This document shows, one piece after another, positions 36,018 to 43,965 of a stretch of 64,000 nucleotides of DNA. The notes below the pieces were generated by a model, which saw nothing but the letters and a program-made list of their open reading frames with translations, did no database searches and was not told the origin of the DNA. Position 1 is the first letter of the stretch, and every line of letters starts with the position of its first letter. Origin of the DNA: Thermococcus sp. P6. GTDB taxonomy: Archaea > Methanobacteriota_B > Thermococci > Thermococcales > Thermococcaceae. Position numbers and translations under genes: made by a program. The stretch covers positions 992,001 to 1,056,000 of the forward strand of contig NZ_CP015104.1 of the NCBI RefSeq assembly GCF_002214525.1, written 5' to 3'.

Positions 36018-36326
36018 ATGAACGAACTCCAGAGGCAGGTTGATGAACTTATAGAAGAATTTGGGGGCTACTGGGAGCCTTTTGAGATGCTCGCCGCCCT
36101 CGTGGAGGAACTGGGGGAGCTATCTGAAGAGATCCTGAAGGTTGAGGGGGTCAAGGGGACCGGTAACAGGAAGAGGCTCGAGGAGGAATTCGGCGACGTT
36201 ATGTTCGCCCTCGCCTGCATGGCCAACCACTACGGAATAGACCTCGTCGGGGCACTTAAGGGAAGCATCGAAAAGTACCGGAAGAGGGACATGGCCCGGT
36301 GGGCCCGGAATAAGCGGGGGGAATAA
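36018..36326 (+). CDS. MazG-type nucleotide pyrophosphohydrolase
   Basis: A 102-aa single-domain MazG/all-alpha NTP pyrophosphatase. The magnesium-binding pattern is EELGELSEEI near 27 and EEFGDVMFALACMAN near 53. These enzymes hydrolyse NTPs or dNTPs, often non-canonical ones, to NMP and pyrophosphate. GGTG in the ArsR gene end serves as its ribosome-binding site, showing coupling. Length is typical of the short archaeal form. Confidence 0.88.
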   Translation: MNELQRQVDELIEEFGGYWEPFEMLAALVEELGELSEEILKVEGVKGTGNRKRLEEEFGDVMFALACMANHYGIDLVGALKGSIEKYRKRDMARWARNKRGE

Positions 36327-36412
36327 CCAGGTAATTGGAAATCCTGCAAATTATCGAAACATTTTTATAATCGGTCTCCCAACTTTTACCACACTTTCGG
36401 GGGAGTGGGAGC

Positions 36413-36862
36413 ATGGCGGATAAAATAAAGGAGATTGACGTGAAGATTTTGAAGCTTCTCTCTGGAAACGCCCGCCTTACCTACAAGGAGCTCGCAGAGC
36501 TTCTCGACACCACGAGGCAGAGGATATCGCGGAGGATGGAACGTCTGGAGAAGAGCGGTATAATCAGGAAGTACACCATGATACCCGATTACGATGCCCT
36601 CGGCTACGTTCACGTTATCCTCGGGGTGACCCTCAAACCGTCCGTTGGCGTGGATGAGGTTATTCCAGTTCTCGTCGAGGACGAAAACGTTAAGATCGTT
36701 GAACGGGCCATCGGCTCGCACAACCTCGTCGTCCACATCATCGGACCCAAGGATATGAAGAAGCTCGAGAAGATTATAGAAGCGGTTTCCCGGAAGATAC
36801 CGGGTGTGGACAGGCTCGACGTGACCTTCGTGACCGATATCGTCAAGTTTGAGACCCTCTGA
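36413..36862 (+). CDS. Lrp/AsnC family transcriptional regulator
   Basis: A 149-aa feast/famine regulator: N-terminal HTH (LLSGNARLTYKELAELLDTTRQRISRRME) and C-terminal RAM/ACT-like ligand domain (VHVILGVTLKPSVGVDEVIPVL). It is monocistronic, with a TTTTTATAAT box at 36362-36371, about 45 nt before the ATG, and GGGGGAGTGG as ribosome-binding site. Ligand and target genes are not visible; autoregulation is usual. Confidence 0.9.
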   Translation: MADKIKEIDVKILKLLSGNARLTYKELAELLDTTRQRISRRMERLEKSGIIRKYTMIPDYDALGYVHVILGVTLKPSVGVDEVIPVLVEDENVKIVERAIGSHNLVVHIIGPKDMKKLEKIIEAVSRKIPGVDRLDVTFVTDIVKFETL

Positions 36863-36931
36863 TTCTTTACTTCTTAGCCGGACGACGAAAGGCTAATAAA
36901 TGCTATACCCATGGGTTTTCAGGTGGCAGGA

Positions 36932-37654
36932 ATGTTCGAGAGACTGGCGATGGAAGCAGCGACCGTCACGGTGCTCGGCCTCTTTGCCCACAGGCTGGGG
37001 GCCCTCGATGCCCGGGGTACGATTGGGGCGGCGCTTCTCGGGTTCGCGGTTATGGAACTGGGTGGAGTTTATCCCTTTGTGGCCCTGCTGACGTTCATGG
37101 TTCTGGGCGTTCTCGCCACGAGGTACAGGTTCGGAGAGAAGGCCCGGCTGGGCGTTGCTCAAAGCAAGGGGGGAGTGCGTGGCTGGGAAAACGTTATCGG
37201 CAACGGCCTCGCGGCGGTGATCTTCCTCGTCTTCGAGTACTTCTCCAGAATGGACGTCTTCTGGGCGGCGAGTTTTGCGGCCATAGCCACGGTTAACGGG
37301 GATACGCTTGCGAGCGAGCTTGGCAAGGTCTTTGGAAAGAACCCCAGACTCATAACAACCCTCAAACCCGTAAAACCGGGAACCAACGGGGCGGTTTCAT
37401 GGGCCGGGGAGCTCTTCGCCCTCGCCGGTTCGCTCGTGATAGCCTTCCTGGCCCTTCCCCTCACCTCTGAAAAGATCGCAATGCTGCTGTCGGTAACCCT
37501 CGGGGGGTTCATAGGCGTGAATCTGGACAGCCTTATAGGTGCCACCCTTGAGAACGAGGGAATAACCAACAACGCCTCTACGAACTTCCTCGCGAGCCTC
37601 TTCGGCGGTTTCCTCGGTGGGGGCCTTTTCTACCTGATGGCTTTGATCCGATGA
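36932..37654 (+). CDS. DUF92 (TIGR00297) family integral membrane protein
   Basis: A 240-aa membrane protein with about six helices and the family signature TVNGDTLASELGKVFGKNPRLITTLKPVKPGTNGAVS near residue 118-150, which is the conserved CTP-kinase-like site of DUF92. The plant homologue VTE6 is a phytyl-phosphate kinase, so a polyprenyl-phosphate kinase activity is possible here. I prefer ATG 36932, which has GGTGG 5 nt upstream and a CTAATAAATG box about 35 nt upstream; the earlier ATG 36911 would be too close to the box. It converges with the THUMP-SPOUT gene, 6 nt between stops. Confidence 0.85.
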   Translation: MFERLAMEAATVTVLGLFAHRLGALDARGTIGAALLGFAVMELGGVYPFVALLTFMVLGVLATRYRFGEKARLGVAQSKGGVRGWENVIGNGLAAVIFLVFEYFSRMDVFWAASFAAIATVNGDTLASELGKVFGKNPRLITTLKPVKPGTNGAVSWAGELFALAGSLVIAFLALPLTSEKIAMLLSVTLGGFIGVNLDSLIGATLENEGITNNASTNFLASLFGGFLGGGLFYLMALIR

Positions 37655-37660
37655 CGGGGT

Positions 37661-38707
37661 TCAGGGCTTCTTCCGGAGGTACTCTTCGTAAACCTCCCAC
37701 AGGGATACGAGTGCCGCCGGAATGCCGTGTTCAGTGGCGAACGTCATGTACGGTGCCAGATCAACGACGTAATCGGCGAACCTGAAAAGGCCCCTTGGGA
37801 TTCCCTCTCTGGAACCGATGAAGATGACAACCTCCTTCGAGTGGAAGAGATCCCTCGCGAGCTCATCCTTGACCCCGGCGAGCGTCGGCCCCTTGGGGTC
37901 CGTGATTATGAGCAACCTCTTCTTCCTTCTTTTATCGCGGACGACCTGATAGAGGTCCCACAGGCTGACCGGGACCTTCTCAACCTTCCACGGATAGGCC
38001 TCACTCTGTATCCTATGCCTGCTCTCCTGACCGATTTTCACGCCTTTCAGAAACTCCGCAAGCTCAAAAGCGTCCATCTTCTCCTTGGGGGCGATTATTA
38101 ACTCCTTAACCTCGAAGGCCTGTGCAGCCCTTCCTATCTTCTCTCCAAAGCTCCTGCATGCCCGGTAATCGCCCCAGTAGGGCATCTGAACGAGGACGAC
38201 CTTTTGAAAGAGCTTTCTGGCGTCTATTTTCCCCGGGGTAAACTTCCTGAACTCCTCTCCCGGGAGGAGGGATACGTAAGCTCTGTCGCCGATTATCTCA
38301 ACCTGAACGACCCTGTCCGGCCAGCTGAGGTTCACGTCGGAATTCGTCAGCTCCCTTATCCTCGCACCGAGCTCCCTGTTAACGTCCACGCTGCTGAAGT
38401 CGTGCTTTCCCCTGCGCTTGGTCCTGACTGCGAAGGTCTCTTCCTCCTTTATGAGGGGGGCTATCTTCCCGGCGGTGTCAACTATGGCCTCAAGTTCCGC
38501 GGGGACCTCGACCAGAACCGGTATGGCCCTCTCCACCTCGGGGATCTCGAGTATCCTTTCAGCGGCGTTTCCGTCTTCACTCTCCACTATAACGAGCCCG
38601 GAGTAGCCCATCGGCGACGCCCAGACTTCGGCGTCGGGCAGGGTCTCCCGGATGTACCCGGCCGCTACTCCCTCCAGTCCACGCTGGGTTTTGACTATGA
38701 ACTTCAT
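37661..38707 (-). CDS. THUMP-SPOUT RNA-binding/methyltransferase protein
   Basis: A 348-aa protein of COG1818: an N-terminal ferredoxin-like plus THUMP RNA-binding domain (about 1-165, FAVRTKRRGKHDFSS and NLSWPDRVVQVEIIG) and a C-terminal SPOUT-like fold (LVQMPYWGDYRACRSFGEKIGRAAQAFEV, then LLIITDPKG and VIFIGSREGIPRGLFRFADY near 290). The trefoil-knot features suggest SAM-dependent RNA methylation, probably of tRNA, but the exact site is not known. It is the last gene of the S15-GAN-Pcc1-S3Ae operon, 36 nt after S3Ae. Confidence 0.85.
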   Translation of the reverse strand: MKFIVKTQRGLEGVAAGYIRETLPDAEVWASPMGYSGLVIVESEDGNAAERILEIPEVERAIPVLVEVPAELEAIVDTAGKIAPLIKEEETFAVRTKRRGKHDFSSVDVNRELGARIRELTNSDVNLSWPDRVVQVEIIGDRAYVSLLPGEEFRKFTPGKIDARKLFQKVVLVQMPYWGDYRACRSFGEKIGRAAQAFEVKELIIAPKEKMDAFELAEFLKGVKIGQESRHRIQSEAYPWKVEKVPVSLWDLYQVVRDKRRKKRLLIITDPKGPTLAGVKDELARDLFHSKEVVIFIGSREGIPRGLFRFADYVVDLAPYMTFATEHGIPAALVSLWEVYEEYLRKKP

Positions 38708-38743
38708 GTAAGTCCCCGTAAGAATGTTGAAGGGAAGGAGCCC

Positions 38744-39343
38744 TCACATCTCGGGCTCGGCGAGAACCTTTATCTTCCTGATCTCAGCCCTCTTGATCGG
38801 GTATATCTTTCTGGCCTCCTTGGCTATCTCCGCGGCCATCTTCCCGCTCACGGCCTCGAGGACGAAGTCCCTGTAGTTCAGCTCCTCCGCCTTCCTGTAG
38901 ATGATGTCCTGGATGATCTTCCTTATCGCCTTCTCCTGACTGGTCTGTATCCTCCTGTAGGCAATGACCATGCCCATGACGCGGAGCCTGTAGCCGTCCT
39001 TGGTGGTGACGTTGAAGATCCCGTCGATCCTCGTGGTTCTCCTCCTCACGAGCGAGCGGATGTAGCTCCTTGCAAGGGTGTGCCCCTTAAACTTCGTGTA
39101 GGCGTTTCCTCCCTTAACGTCGTGTACCTGGAAGTAGAGCTTGACCTGGCCCTTCGTGAAATCGCCCGTGAGATCCCTAAGGGTGGTCTCTATAACGCGA
39201 CCGATGACCTTTTCGGGCTCGTCTGCCGGGGTGAGGCCTATCTCCTTGCTCCCGAAGAAGTCAGGAGCGTAAACAACGTACCACTCCTTCATCTTCCACT
39301 TATCCTTGGTGACAGCCCTTTTCCTTGGGTTACCCTTTGCCAT
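38744..39343 (-). CDS. 30S ribosomal protein S3Ae (eS1)
   Basis: A 199-aa ribosomal protein eS1. Sequence marks are [12 protein letters not shown]-like ([17 protein letters not shown] near 20), [20 protein letters not shown] near 102 and a basic lysine-rich N-terminus. It binds the platform of the small subunit. I start at ATG 39343, after GGAGGTGTGAAG; the upstream GTG at 39349 lies in the site. It follows pcc1 by 15 nt in the operon. Confidence 0.95.
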   Translation of the reverse strand: MAKGNPRKRAVTKDKWKMKEWYVVYAPDFFGSKEIGLTPADEPEKVIGRVIETTLRDLTGDFTKGQVKLYFQVHDVKGGNAYTKFKGHTLARSYIRSLVRRRTTRIDGIFNVTTKDGYRLRVMGMVIAYRRIQTSQEKAIRKIIQDIIYRKAEELNYRDFVLEAVSGKMAAEIAKEARKIYPIKRAEIRKIKVLAEPEM

Positions 39344-39358
39344 CTTCACACCTCCAGT

Positions 39359-39619
39359 TCATACCTTTTCGGTAACATCTTCGGCGATTTTGATTGAAAA
39401 CACCAAATCATCGAGCGCTTTGACGAGTGTCTCAATCTCACCCGAGTATTTAACCTTTGTTATAACCCTTCCATCTTCCCATCGGGTTGAGACATTTAAA
39501 CTTTTCTTAAGCCCCTCCGGAAGGTTTTCGTTGTCAACTTCCAGCGCCCCCGCTATGGATTTTGCCCTCGCCTCATCGCCGTAGTTCCAGACTATCTCGG
39601 CGGTTGCCTCAACCTTCAT
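39359..39619 (-). CDS. pcc1: KEOPS complex subunit Pcc1
   Basis: An 86-aa Pcc1 homologue, the dimerising subunit of KEOPS, which with Kae1, Bud32 and Cgi121 makes t6A at position 37 of ANN-reading tRNAs. The domain is beta-alpha-beta-beta-alpha: [22 protein letters not shown], then [19 protein letters not shown] and a C-terminal helix. Its start overlaps the GAN stop by 4 nt. The grouping with GAN and ribosomal proteins is conserved in Thermococcales. Confidence 0.9.
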   Translation of the reverse strand: MKVEATAEIVWNYGDEARAKSIAGALEVDNENLPEGLKKSLNVSTRWEDGRVITKVKYSGEIETLVKALDDLVFSIKIAEDVTEKV

Positions 39620-41034
39620 CCCTTCCCCCCCTCCTGTTCCCCAAGGATCTCGTTGAACAGCCTTATGAACTCGTCGATCTTTCCTCTGGGGAAGCGGATC
39701 CCCGCGGCTATGGCGTGCCCGCCACCTTCTCCTCCCAGCTTTTCGGCGACTTTTCTGAGGGCCTCTCCGAGGTGGTACCCCTTTTTCAGGGCCTTTTCGG
39801 TGGTTCTGGCTGATCCCTTCACGAGTCCCGGATCCTCCTCGCTGTCGGCAATCACGACAACCGGCTTCCCGGGATCGGCGAGGCCGGAGTTTATGGCCAT
39901 GTTTGCGGCGATCCCGACGAGGGTGTCCTTTATGTTTTTGCCGGCGTAGAAAACGTAGGCGTGCTCCCCTTCGCTCGCCATGTTCCAGTTGCGGATGATG
40001 AATTTTCTGGCCTCCATCTGCTCCCGCCTGTAGTCTTCCAGCATCTCCCGGGCCCGTTTGTAAGCGTTTTCATCGCCCATGCAGACCGCAACTCCCAGCG
40101 TTCCGGCGTTGAGCCTCCCGGTGGCGTTTAAAAGGGTTGCGAACTCTCTCGCCTCGTGCCTCGGATCCCCCTCGGGGTAGAGGGGGCTCACCACGACGTC
40201 TCCAATGAGCCTGTCTATGGCTTCCTTGGGAGCGCCGTGTTTTATGAGGTGTATCACGAGGGCATCGTGGAGTTTCCTCTTCTTCTCCTCGCGGAGCTGC
40301 CAGTACTTCACGTCAGGATCGAAGCCCTTGGACCTTAGAAACTCGATGGCATTCCTCTCGTCGCCCGTTATCCCCGGGAGTTCGGGGTTGGTGGCGTAGG
40401 CCAGCATCTGGAAAAGCGGCCTGCTCTCCCTTCCGAAGAGGCGGAGCTCCTTTCTGACCTCGAGGACTCCGGCTTTTTTTCCGTCTTCGATGATGTCCAC
40501 GTTGAGTCCGTGGAATGTCCCGTCTATCTCCTGCATGTCCCCGACGGCACCTACGATAGCGGTGTAGGCCAGATCCCTGTTCCTCCCGTCGATCTCCTTG
40601 GCAACGAAGTAGGCAACGCCCGACCCGCTGAGGTCCCTGACGCTGTTGGCCCCGAAGGGAACGGGGTTCACGAGCACGTGGGAATCTCCGGATAGATCCT
40701 CCTTCTCCGGGGGGTGGTGGTCGGCAACCACGACGGTGGCGAAGTCAAGGTACTCATCTATGAGCTCCATGGAACCGCTTCCGAGGTCGGTAAAGACGTA
40801 TATCTCCCGCTTCTCGGATGCGAGGCCCTTCAGGATGTCCTCGCTGAGCTGTTTGACTATGCTGAGCTGAAAGCTACCGCCCTCCCGGGCGATCGCTCTG
40901 GCGAGAATCGCACCGGCGGTTATGCCGTCCGCGTCCCGGTGGGAGACCATCCTTATAGTGTGGCCTAACTCAACGTGCATCCTTATTAGCTCTGCTCCAT
41001 CTCGAACCCTTTCCAAGAAGGCGCCCCGGTCCAT
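39616..41034 (-). CDS. GINS-associated RecJ-like nuclease (GAN)
   Basis: A 472-aa DHH-family exonuclease. Motifs are HRDADGITA at 32-40, DLGSG near 83, DHH at 105-107, and GGGHAIAAG in the DHHA1 domain near 442. In Thermococcus the GAN nuclease binds GINS in the replisome and degrades ssDNA 5'-3'; it is the archaeal counterpart of Cdc45. The gene neighbours (S15 before, Pcc1 and S3Ae after) are the same as for the characterised GAN gene. The ATG at 41034 is 27 nt after the S15 stop. Confidence 0.9.
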   Translation of the reverse strand: MDRGAFLERVRDGAELIRMHVELGHTIRMVSHRDADGITAGAILARAIAREGGSFQLSIVKQLSEDILKGLASEKREIYVFTDLGSGSMELIDEYLDFATVVVADHHPPEKEDLSGDSHVLVNPVPFGANSVRDLSGSGVAYFVAKEIDGRNRDLAYTAIVGAVGDMQEIDGTFHGLNVDIIEDGKKAGVLEVRKELRLFGRESRPLFQMLAYATNPELPGITGDERNAIEFLRSKGFDPDVKYWQLREEKKRKLHDALVIHLIKHGAPKEAIDRLIGDVVVSPLYPEGDPRHEAREFATLLNATGRLNAGTLGVAVCMGDENAYKRAREMLEDYRREQMEARKFIIRNWNMASEGEHAYVFYAGKNIKDTLVGIAANMAINSGLADPGKPVVVIADSEEDPGLVKGSARTTEKALKKGYHLGEALRKVAEKLGGEGGGHAIAAGIRFPRGKIDEFIRLFNEILGEQEGGKG

Positions 41035-41061
41035 TTTATCACCTTATAAGAAAGAAAGGAA

Positions 41062-41517
41062 TCAGCGGACCAGGAGTTTGGCCTTCTCCGGATCGTAGCG
41101 CCACTTGGCCGGCAGTTTTCCGGTTCTGCGGTAGTACTTAACCAGACGCCGGATCTTGCTCTCGGTGAGCTGCAGACCCCTCCTCGAGTGCGTGTCCTTC
41201 GGGTGCATCTCGAGGTGCTTCCTCAGGTTGACGGCCTTCCTGATCAGGGCCATGAGGTCCTCGGGTATCTGGGGCGCGAGGCCGTTCTCCTCAAGGATCT
41301 TGGTTATCTTCTTGCCTGTGATGAGCCTGACGCTCGGGATTCCGTACTGGTCCCTGAGGATGGTCCCTATCATGGCGGCGCTGTAACCTTCCTTCCTGAG
41401 CTTTACAACGAGCCCCTCGACCTCCTCCGCCGTGTACTCAACCCAAGTCGGCGGAGCGGTCCTCGGTGGCTTCTTAGAACCTGATTTACCCCTCTTTCTC
41501 GCGTGTATCCTTGCCAT
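41062..41517 (-). CDS. 30S ribosomal protein S15 (uS15)
   Basis: A 151-aa archaeal/eukaryotic-type uS15 with an N-terminal extension ([17 protein letters not shown]) and the conserved core [36 protein letters not shown]. It binds 16S rRNA in the central domain. The start at 41517 follows GGAGGTGATGGT; the upstream extension to 41565 has no similarity. It leads the minus-strand operon S15-GAN-pcc1-S3Ae-THUMP/SPOUT. Confidence 0.96.
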   Translation of the reverse strand: MARIHARKRGKSGSKKPPRTAPPTWVEYTAEEVEGLVVKLRKEGYSAAMIGTILRDQYGIPSVRLITGKKITKILEENGLAPQIPEDLMALIRKAVNLRKHLEMHPKDTHSRRGLQLTESKIRRLVKYYRRTGKLPAKWRYDPEKAKLLVR

Positions 41518-41598
41518 ACCATCACCTCCGGGTGACGGCCAGCTCCCGCCGGCCGCCCCTCGCATCAGCCTGAAGGGAGGAGTTTAAAAAGTTTGCCG

Positions 41599-42072
41599 TC
41601 AGTGGCAGCTAACGGCACCGCCTTCCTTTCCGGTCCAGCTGCATTTGTCAACGAGTTTCCCGCCGGCATCGTAGAGGTAGGCCGTGTCCCCGTCGTTGTT
41701 CCAGACCGCCTGGTTCCATCCCCAGTAGAGGTCCGTGGAGTTGTCCCCCCCGGAACCCGTGTGCACCCTAACGCTCGCACCGGCCTTCAGGACAAAGCCC
41801 GGGGGAAAGGTGTAGGCATGGTTCTTCTCGTCCTTCAGCTGCCACCCGCTCATGTCAACTTCCACGATGCCCCTGTTGGTTATAAGGACGTATTCTCCCT
41901 CTACATCGCTACCGGGTGGATTGTACATCACGTAGGATATGATCACTCCCTGAGTTTCAGGAACCGTAAGGAGGATCTCCCTTATGGTGTATATCGTGGA
42001 GAGGACCATCACGATCAATACCACGATCATGAACAGGTAGTCTATGGACGATTGGGCCCGAACGGGGGACAT
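41599..42072 (-). CDS. Secreted lamin-tail-domain protein with class III (pilin-like) signal peptide
   Basis: A 157-aa protein. Residues 1-6 (MSPVRA) followed by QSSIDYLFMIVVLIVMVL form an archaeal class III signal sequence, expected to be cut between A6 and Q7 by the EppA/prepilin-type peptidase. From about 40 onward there is a lamin-tail (LTD) immunoglobulin-like domain: ISYVMYNPPGSDVEGEYVLI, NRGIVEVDMSGWQLKD and an ending with two Cys (KCSW and SCH) that could form a disulfide. LTD domains occur on surface and nuclease proteins. The protein thus looks like a pilin-type subunit or tip with an LTD head. GGGGAT precedes the ATG; a T7-A box is near 42103-42110. Confidence 0.8.
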   Translation of the reverse strand: MSPVRAQSSIDYLFMIVVLIVMVLSTIYTIREILLTVPETQGVIISYVMYNPPGSDVEGEYVLITNRGIVEVDMSGWQLKDEKNHAYTFPPGFVLKAGASVRVHTGSGGDNSTDLYWGWNQAVWNNDGDTAYLYDAGGKLVDKCSWTGKEGGAVSCH

Positions 42073-42139
42073 ACTTATCCCCGTTTACGTATCAACAGCA
42101 TCCTAAAAAAACGTTTCCCATTAACGACCGGGAGAATGC

Positions 42140-42217
42140 TGGTAGCGGGGGGAGGATTTGAACCTCCGACCTCCGGGTTATGAGCCCGGCGGGCACTCCT
42201 AGCTGCCCCACCCCGCT
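42140..42217 (-). tRNA. Initiator tRNA-Met (CAT)
   Basis: The minus strand folds as a complete cloverleaf with encoded CCA (complement of 42140-42142). Acceptor AGCGGGG pairs with CCCCGCT, giving the A1-U72 pair typical of archaeal initiator tRNA. The D stem is GGGC/GCCC, the anticodon stem is CCGGG/CCCGG with the three G-C pairs of initiators, the loop is CTCATAA with anticodon CAT (complement of 42180-42182), and the T arm is GGAGG-TTCAAAT-CCTCC. There is no intron. A TTTATAAA box at about 42245-42252 lies roughly 30 nt upstream. Confidence 0.97.
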
Positions 42218-42361
42218 GCTTCCATCGATTGGTTAAGGGGAGGGTTTATAAATTTTGTGCTACCGAGCTTCTGGCCGGAAGGATTAGGCAATCCGCCTTC
42301 GAATCCAGCGGGATGGCGATAACTTATAAGGGATTCCTTCCCTATGTTATCGGGTGAGGAT

Positions 42362-43522
42362 ATGCATCTGACGAGAGAGGAGGAACTCATCCTGGCCGGT
42401 GAGTACGGCTACGCCCTTCAGAAGGCGATGGAGATTCTCGTCGCTCTCGGTGACATTTACGGTGCCGATAGGTTGATTCCCATAAAGAGCGCCCAGATAG
42501 CCGGGGTTTCCTACAAGAACATCGGAGATGCGGGTGTAGAGTTCTTGCGGGATTTTGCCGAAGCGGGGGCCAGGGTGAGCGTTTACACCACCTTAAATCC
42601 GGCTGGCGTGGGTGATGACGCCTTTATGGAGAAGCAGAGGGAGGTGCTCGAGCTCTACAGAAGGATGGGCGTGGAGGTTACCTCGACCTGCACCCCCTAC
42701 TACGGGGCCAACCTTCCAAAGTTCGGCGATCACATCGCGTGGAGCGAGAGTTCGGCTGTGATATTCGCCAACTCGATTCTCGGGGCCAGAACAAACCGGG
42801 AGGGCGGTCCCTCGAGTCTTGCCTCTGCCATAGTCGGCAAAACCCCGAACTACGGCCTCCACCTCGATGAGAACAGGAAGGCGACCGTTGTTGTCGAGGT
42901 TGATGCCCCTCTCAGGGGCTTCGTGGATTACGCCGCTCTGGGCTACCACCTCGGCAGAACCCTCGGCAACGACGTTCCCTACATCAGGGGCCTGAAGCCG
43001 GAGCTTACGGAGTACCTCAAGGAGATGGGCGCTTCCATGGCCGCCAGCGGCTCCATAGCCCTCTACCACGTGGAGGGCGAAACCCCCGAGTACGGGAGCG
43101 CCATAACGGATAAACTCGAGAGGGTAACCGTTGAGGAGTCAGACATCAGGGCCGTCAGGGAGGCTTTCAGTGATGACTGGAGCGGGATAGATGTGATCCT
43201 CGTCGGCTGCCCCCACGCTTCCCTTCTCGAGATAAAAGAGGTGGCCGAACTCCTCAGGATGCGCGGAAGGCCTCTCAGGATACCCCTTTTCATCACCGCA
43301 AGCAGGGCCGTGAAGGCGCTCGCCGATGCCCTCGGGTACAGCGAGGTCATAGAACGCTACAACGGGAGGATACTTCCCGATTCCTGCCTCGTGGTTTCCC
43401 CCGTGAAGGAGTGGTACAGCGGAGTGGCCACCAACAGCGGAAAGTCGGCCTTTTACTTCCGTTCCTTCGGGTTGAACGTGAGGCTCGACGACGTGGAGAA
43501 CCTGATTAAAGAGGCTCCGTGA
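42362..43522 (+). CDS. Phosphomevalonate dehydratase large subunit (aconitase X)
   Basis: A 386-aa aconitase X large subunit (DUF521). Cys residues in TSTCTPYYG near 115, and those in GCPHAS near 281 and DSCLV near 339, fit the iron-sulfur site; WSESSAVIFANSILGARTNREGGPS near 130 is a family signature. With the small subunit that follows, it forms the archaeal enzyme that dehydrates mevalonate 5-phosphate to trans-anhydromevalonate phosphate in the modified mevalonate route to isoprenoid lipids, as shown in Aeropyrum. The ATG at 42362 follows GGTGAGGAT and lies about 37 nt after CTTATAAG (42323-42330); the ATG at 42344 is too close to that box. Confidence 0.9.
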   Translation: MHLTREEELILAGEYGYALQKAMEILVALGDIYGADRLIPIKSAQIAGVSYKNIGDAGVEFLRDFAEAGARVSVYTTLNPAGVGDDAFMEKQREVLELYRRMGVEVTSTCTPYYGANLPKFGDHIAWSESSAVIFANSILGARTNREGGPSSLASAIVGKTPNYGLHLDENRKATVVVEVDAPLRGFVDYAALGYHLGRTLGNDVPYIRGLKPELTEYLKEMGASMAASGSIALYHVEGETPEYGSAITDKLERVTVEESDIRAVREAFSDDWSGIDVILVGCPHASLLEIKEVAELLRMRGRPLRIPLFITASRAVKALADALGYSEVIERYNGRILPDSCLVVSPVKEWYSGVATNSGKSAFYFRSFGLNVRLDDVENLIKEAP

Positions 43523-43531
43523 GGTGATGTT

Positions 43532-43924
43532 ATGCGACTCAGGGGCAGGAAGATAGTAGGCGGAAAGGCCGAGGGAGAACTTCTGGTGTCCCGTAAGCCC
43601 CTCTCCTTCCTCGGCGGTGTCGATCCGGAAACGGGGATCGTGACCGACGCGGAGAGCGACATAAAGGGTCAGAGCATAGCCGGGAAGATACTCGCCTTTC
43701 CCAGAGGTAAGGGTTCAACAGTGGGTTCTTACGTCATCTACGCCCTGAAGAAAAACGGAAAGGCGCCGGAGGCCCTCATAGTCGGGGAGGCTGAAACCAT
43801 CGTGGCAACCGGGGCCATAATAGCCGGAATACCGACGATCGATGGGGTTGACGTCTCAAAGCTCAAAACCGGAAAACGCGCCCGCGTGGATGCCGACGAC
43901 GGACTGGTGGATGTGGGGGAATGA
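43532..43924 (+). CDS. Phosphomevalonate dehydratase small subunit (swivelling domain)
   Basis: A 130-aa swivelling-domain protein (DUF126/aconitase X small subunit) with RKIVGGKAEGELLVS at the N-terminus, GKILAFPRGKGSTVGSYVIY near 50-69 and the catalytic-site Ser in that loop. It completes the aconitase X enzyme. The gene starts 9 nt after the large-subunit stop, with GAGGTGATGTT before the ATG. T-run ATTTTTAAGG after the stop is probably the next gene's TATA box. Confidence 0.9.
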   Translation: MRLRGRKIVGGKAEGELLVSRKPLSFLGGVDPETGIVTDAESDIKGQSIAGKILAFPRGKGSTVGSYVIYALKKNGKAPEALIVGEAETIVATGAIIAGIPTIDGVDVSKLKTGKRARVDADDGLVDVGE

Positions 43925-43965
43925 TTTTTAAGGTCTCTCCCCCTCTCCGGATGGGAGTGTGAAAA

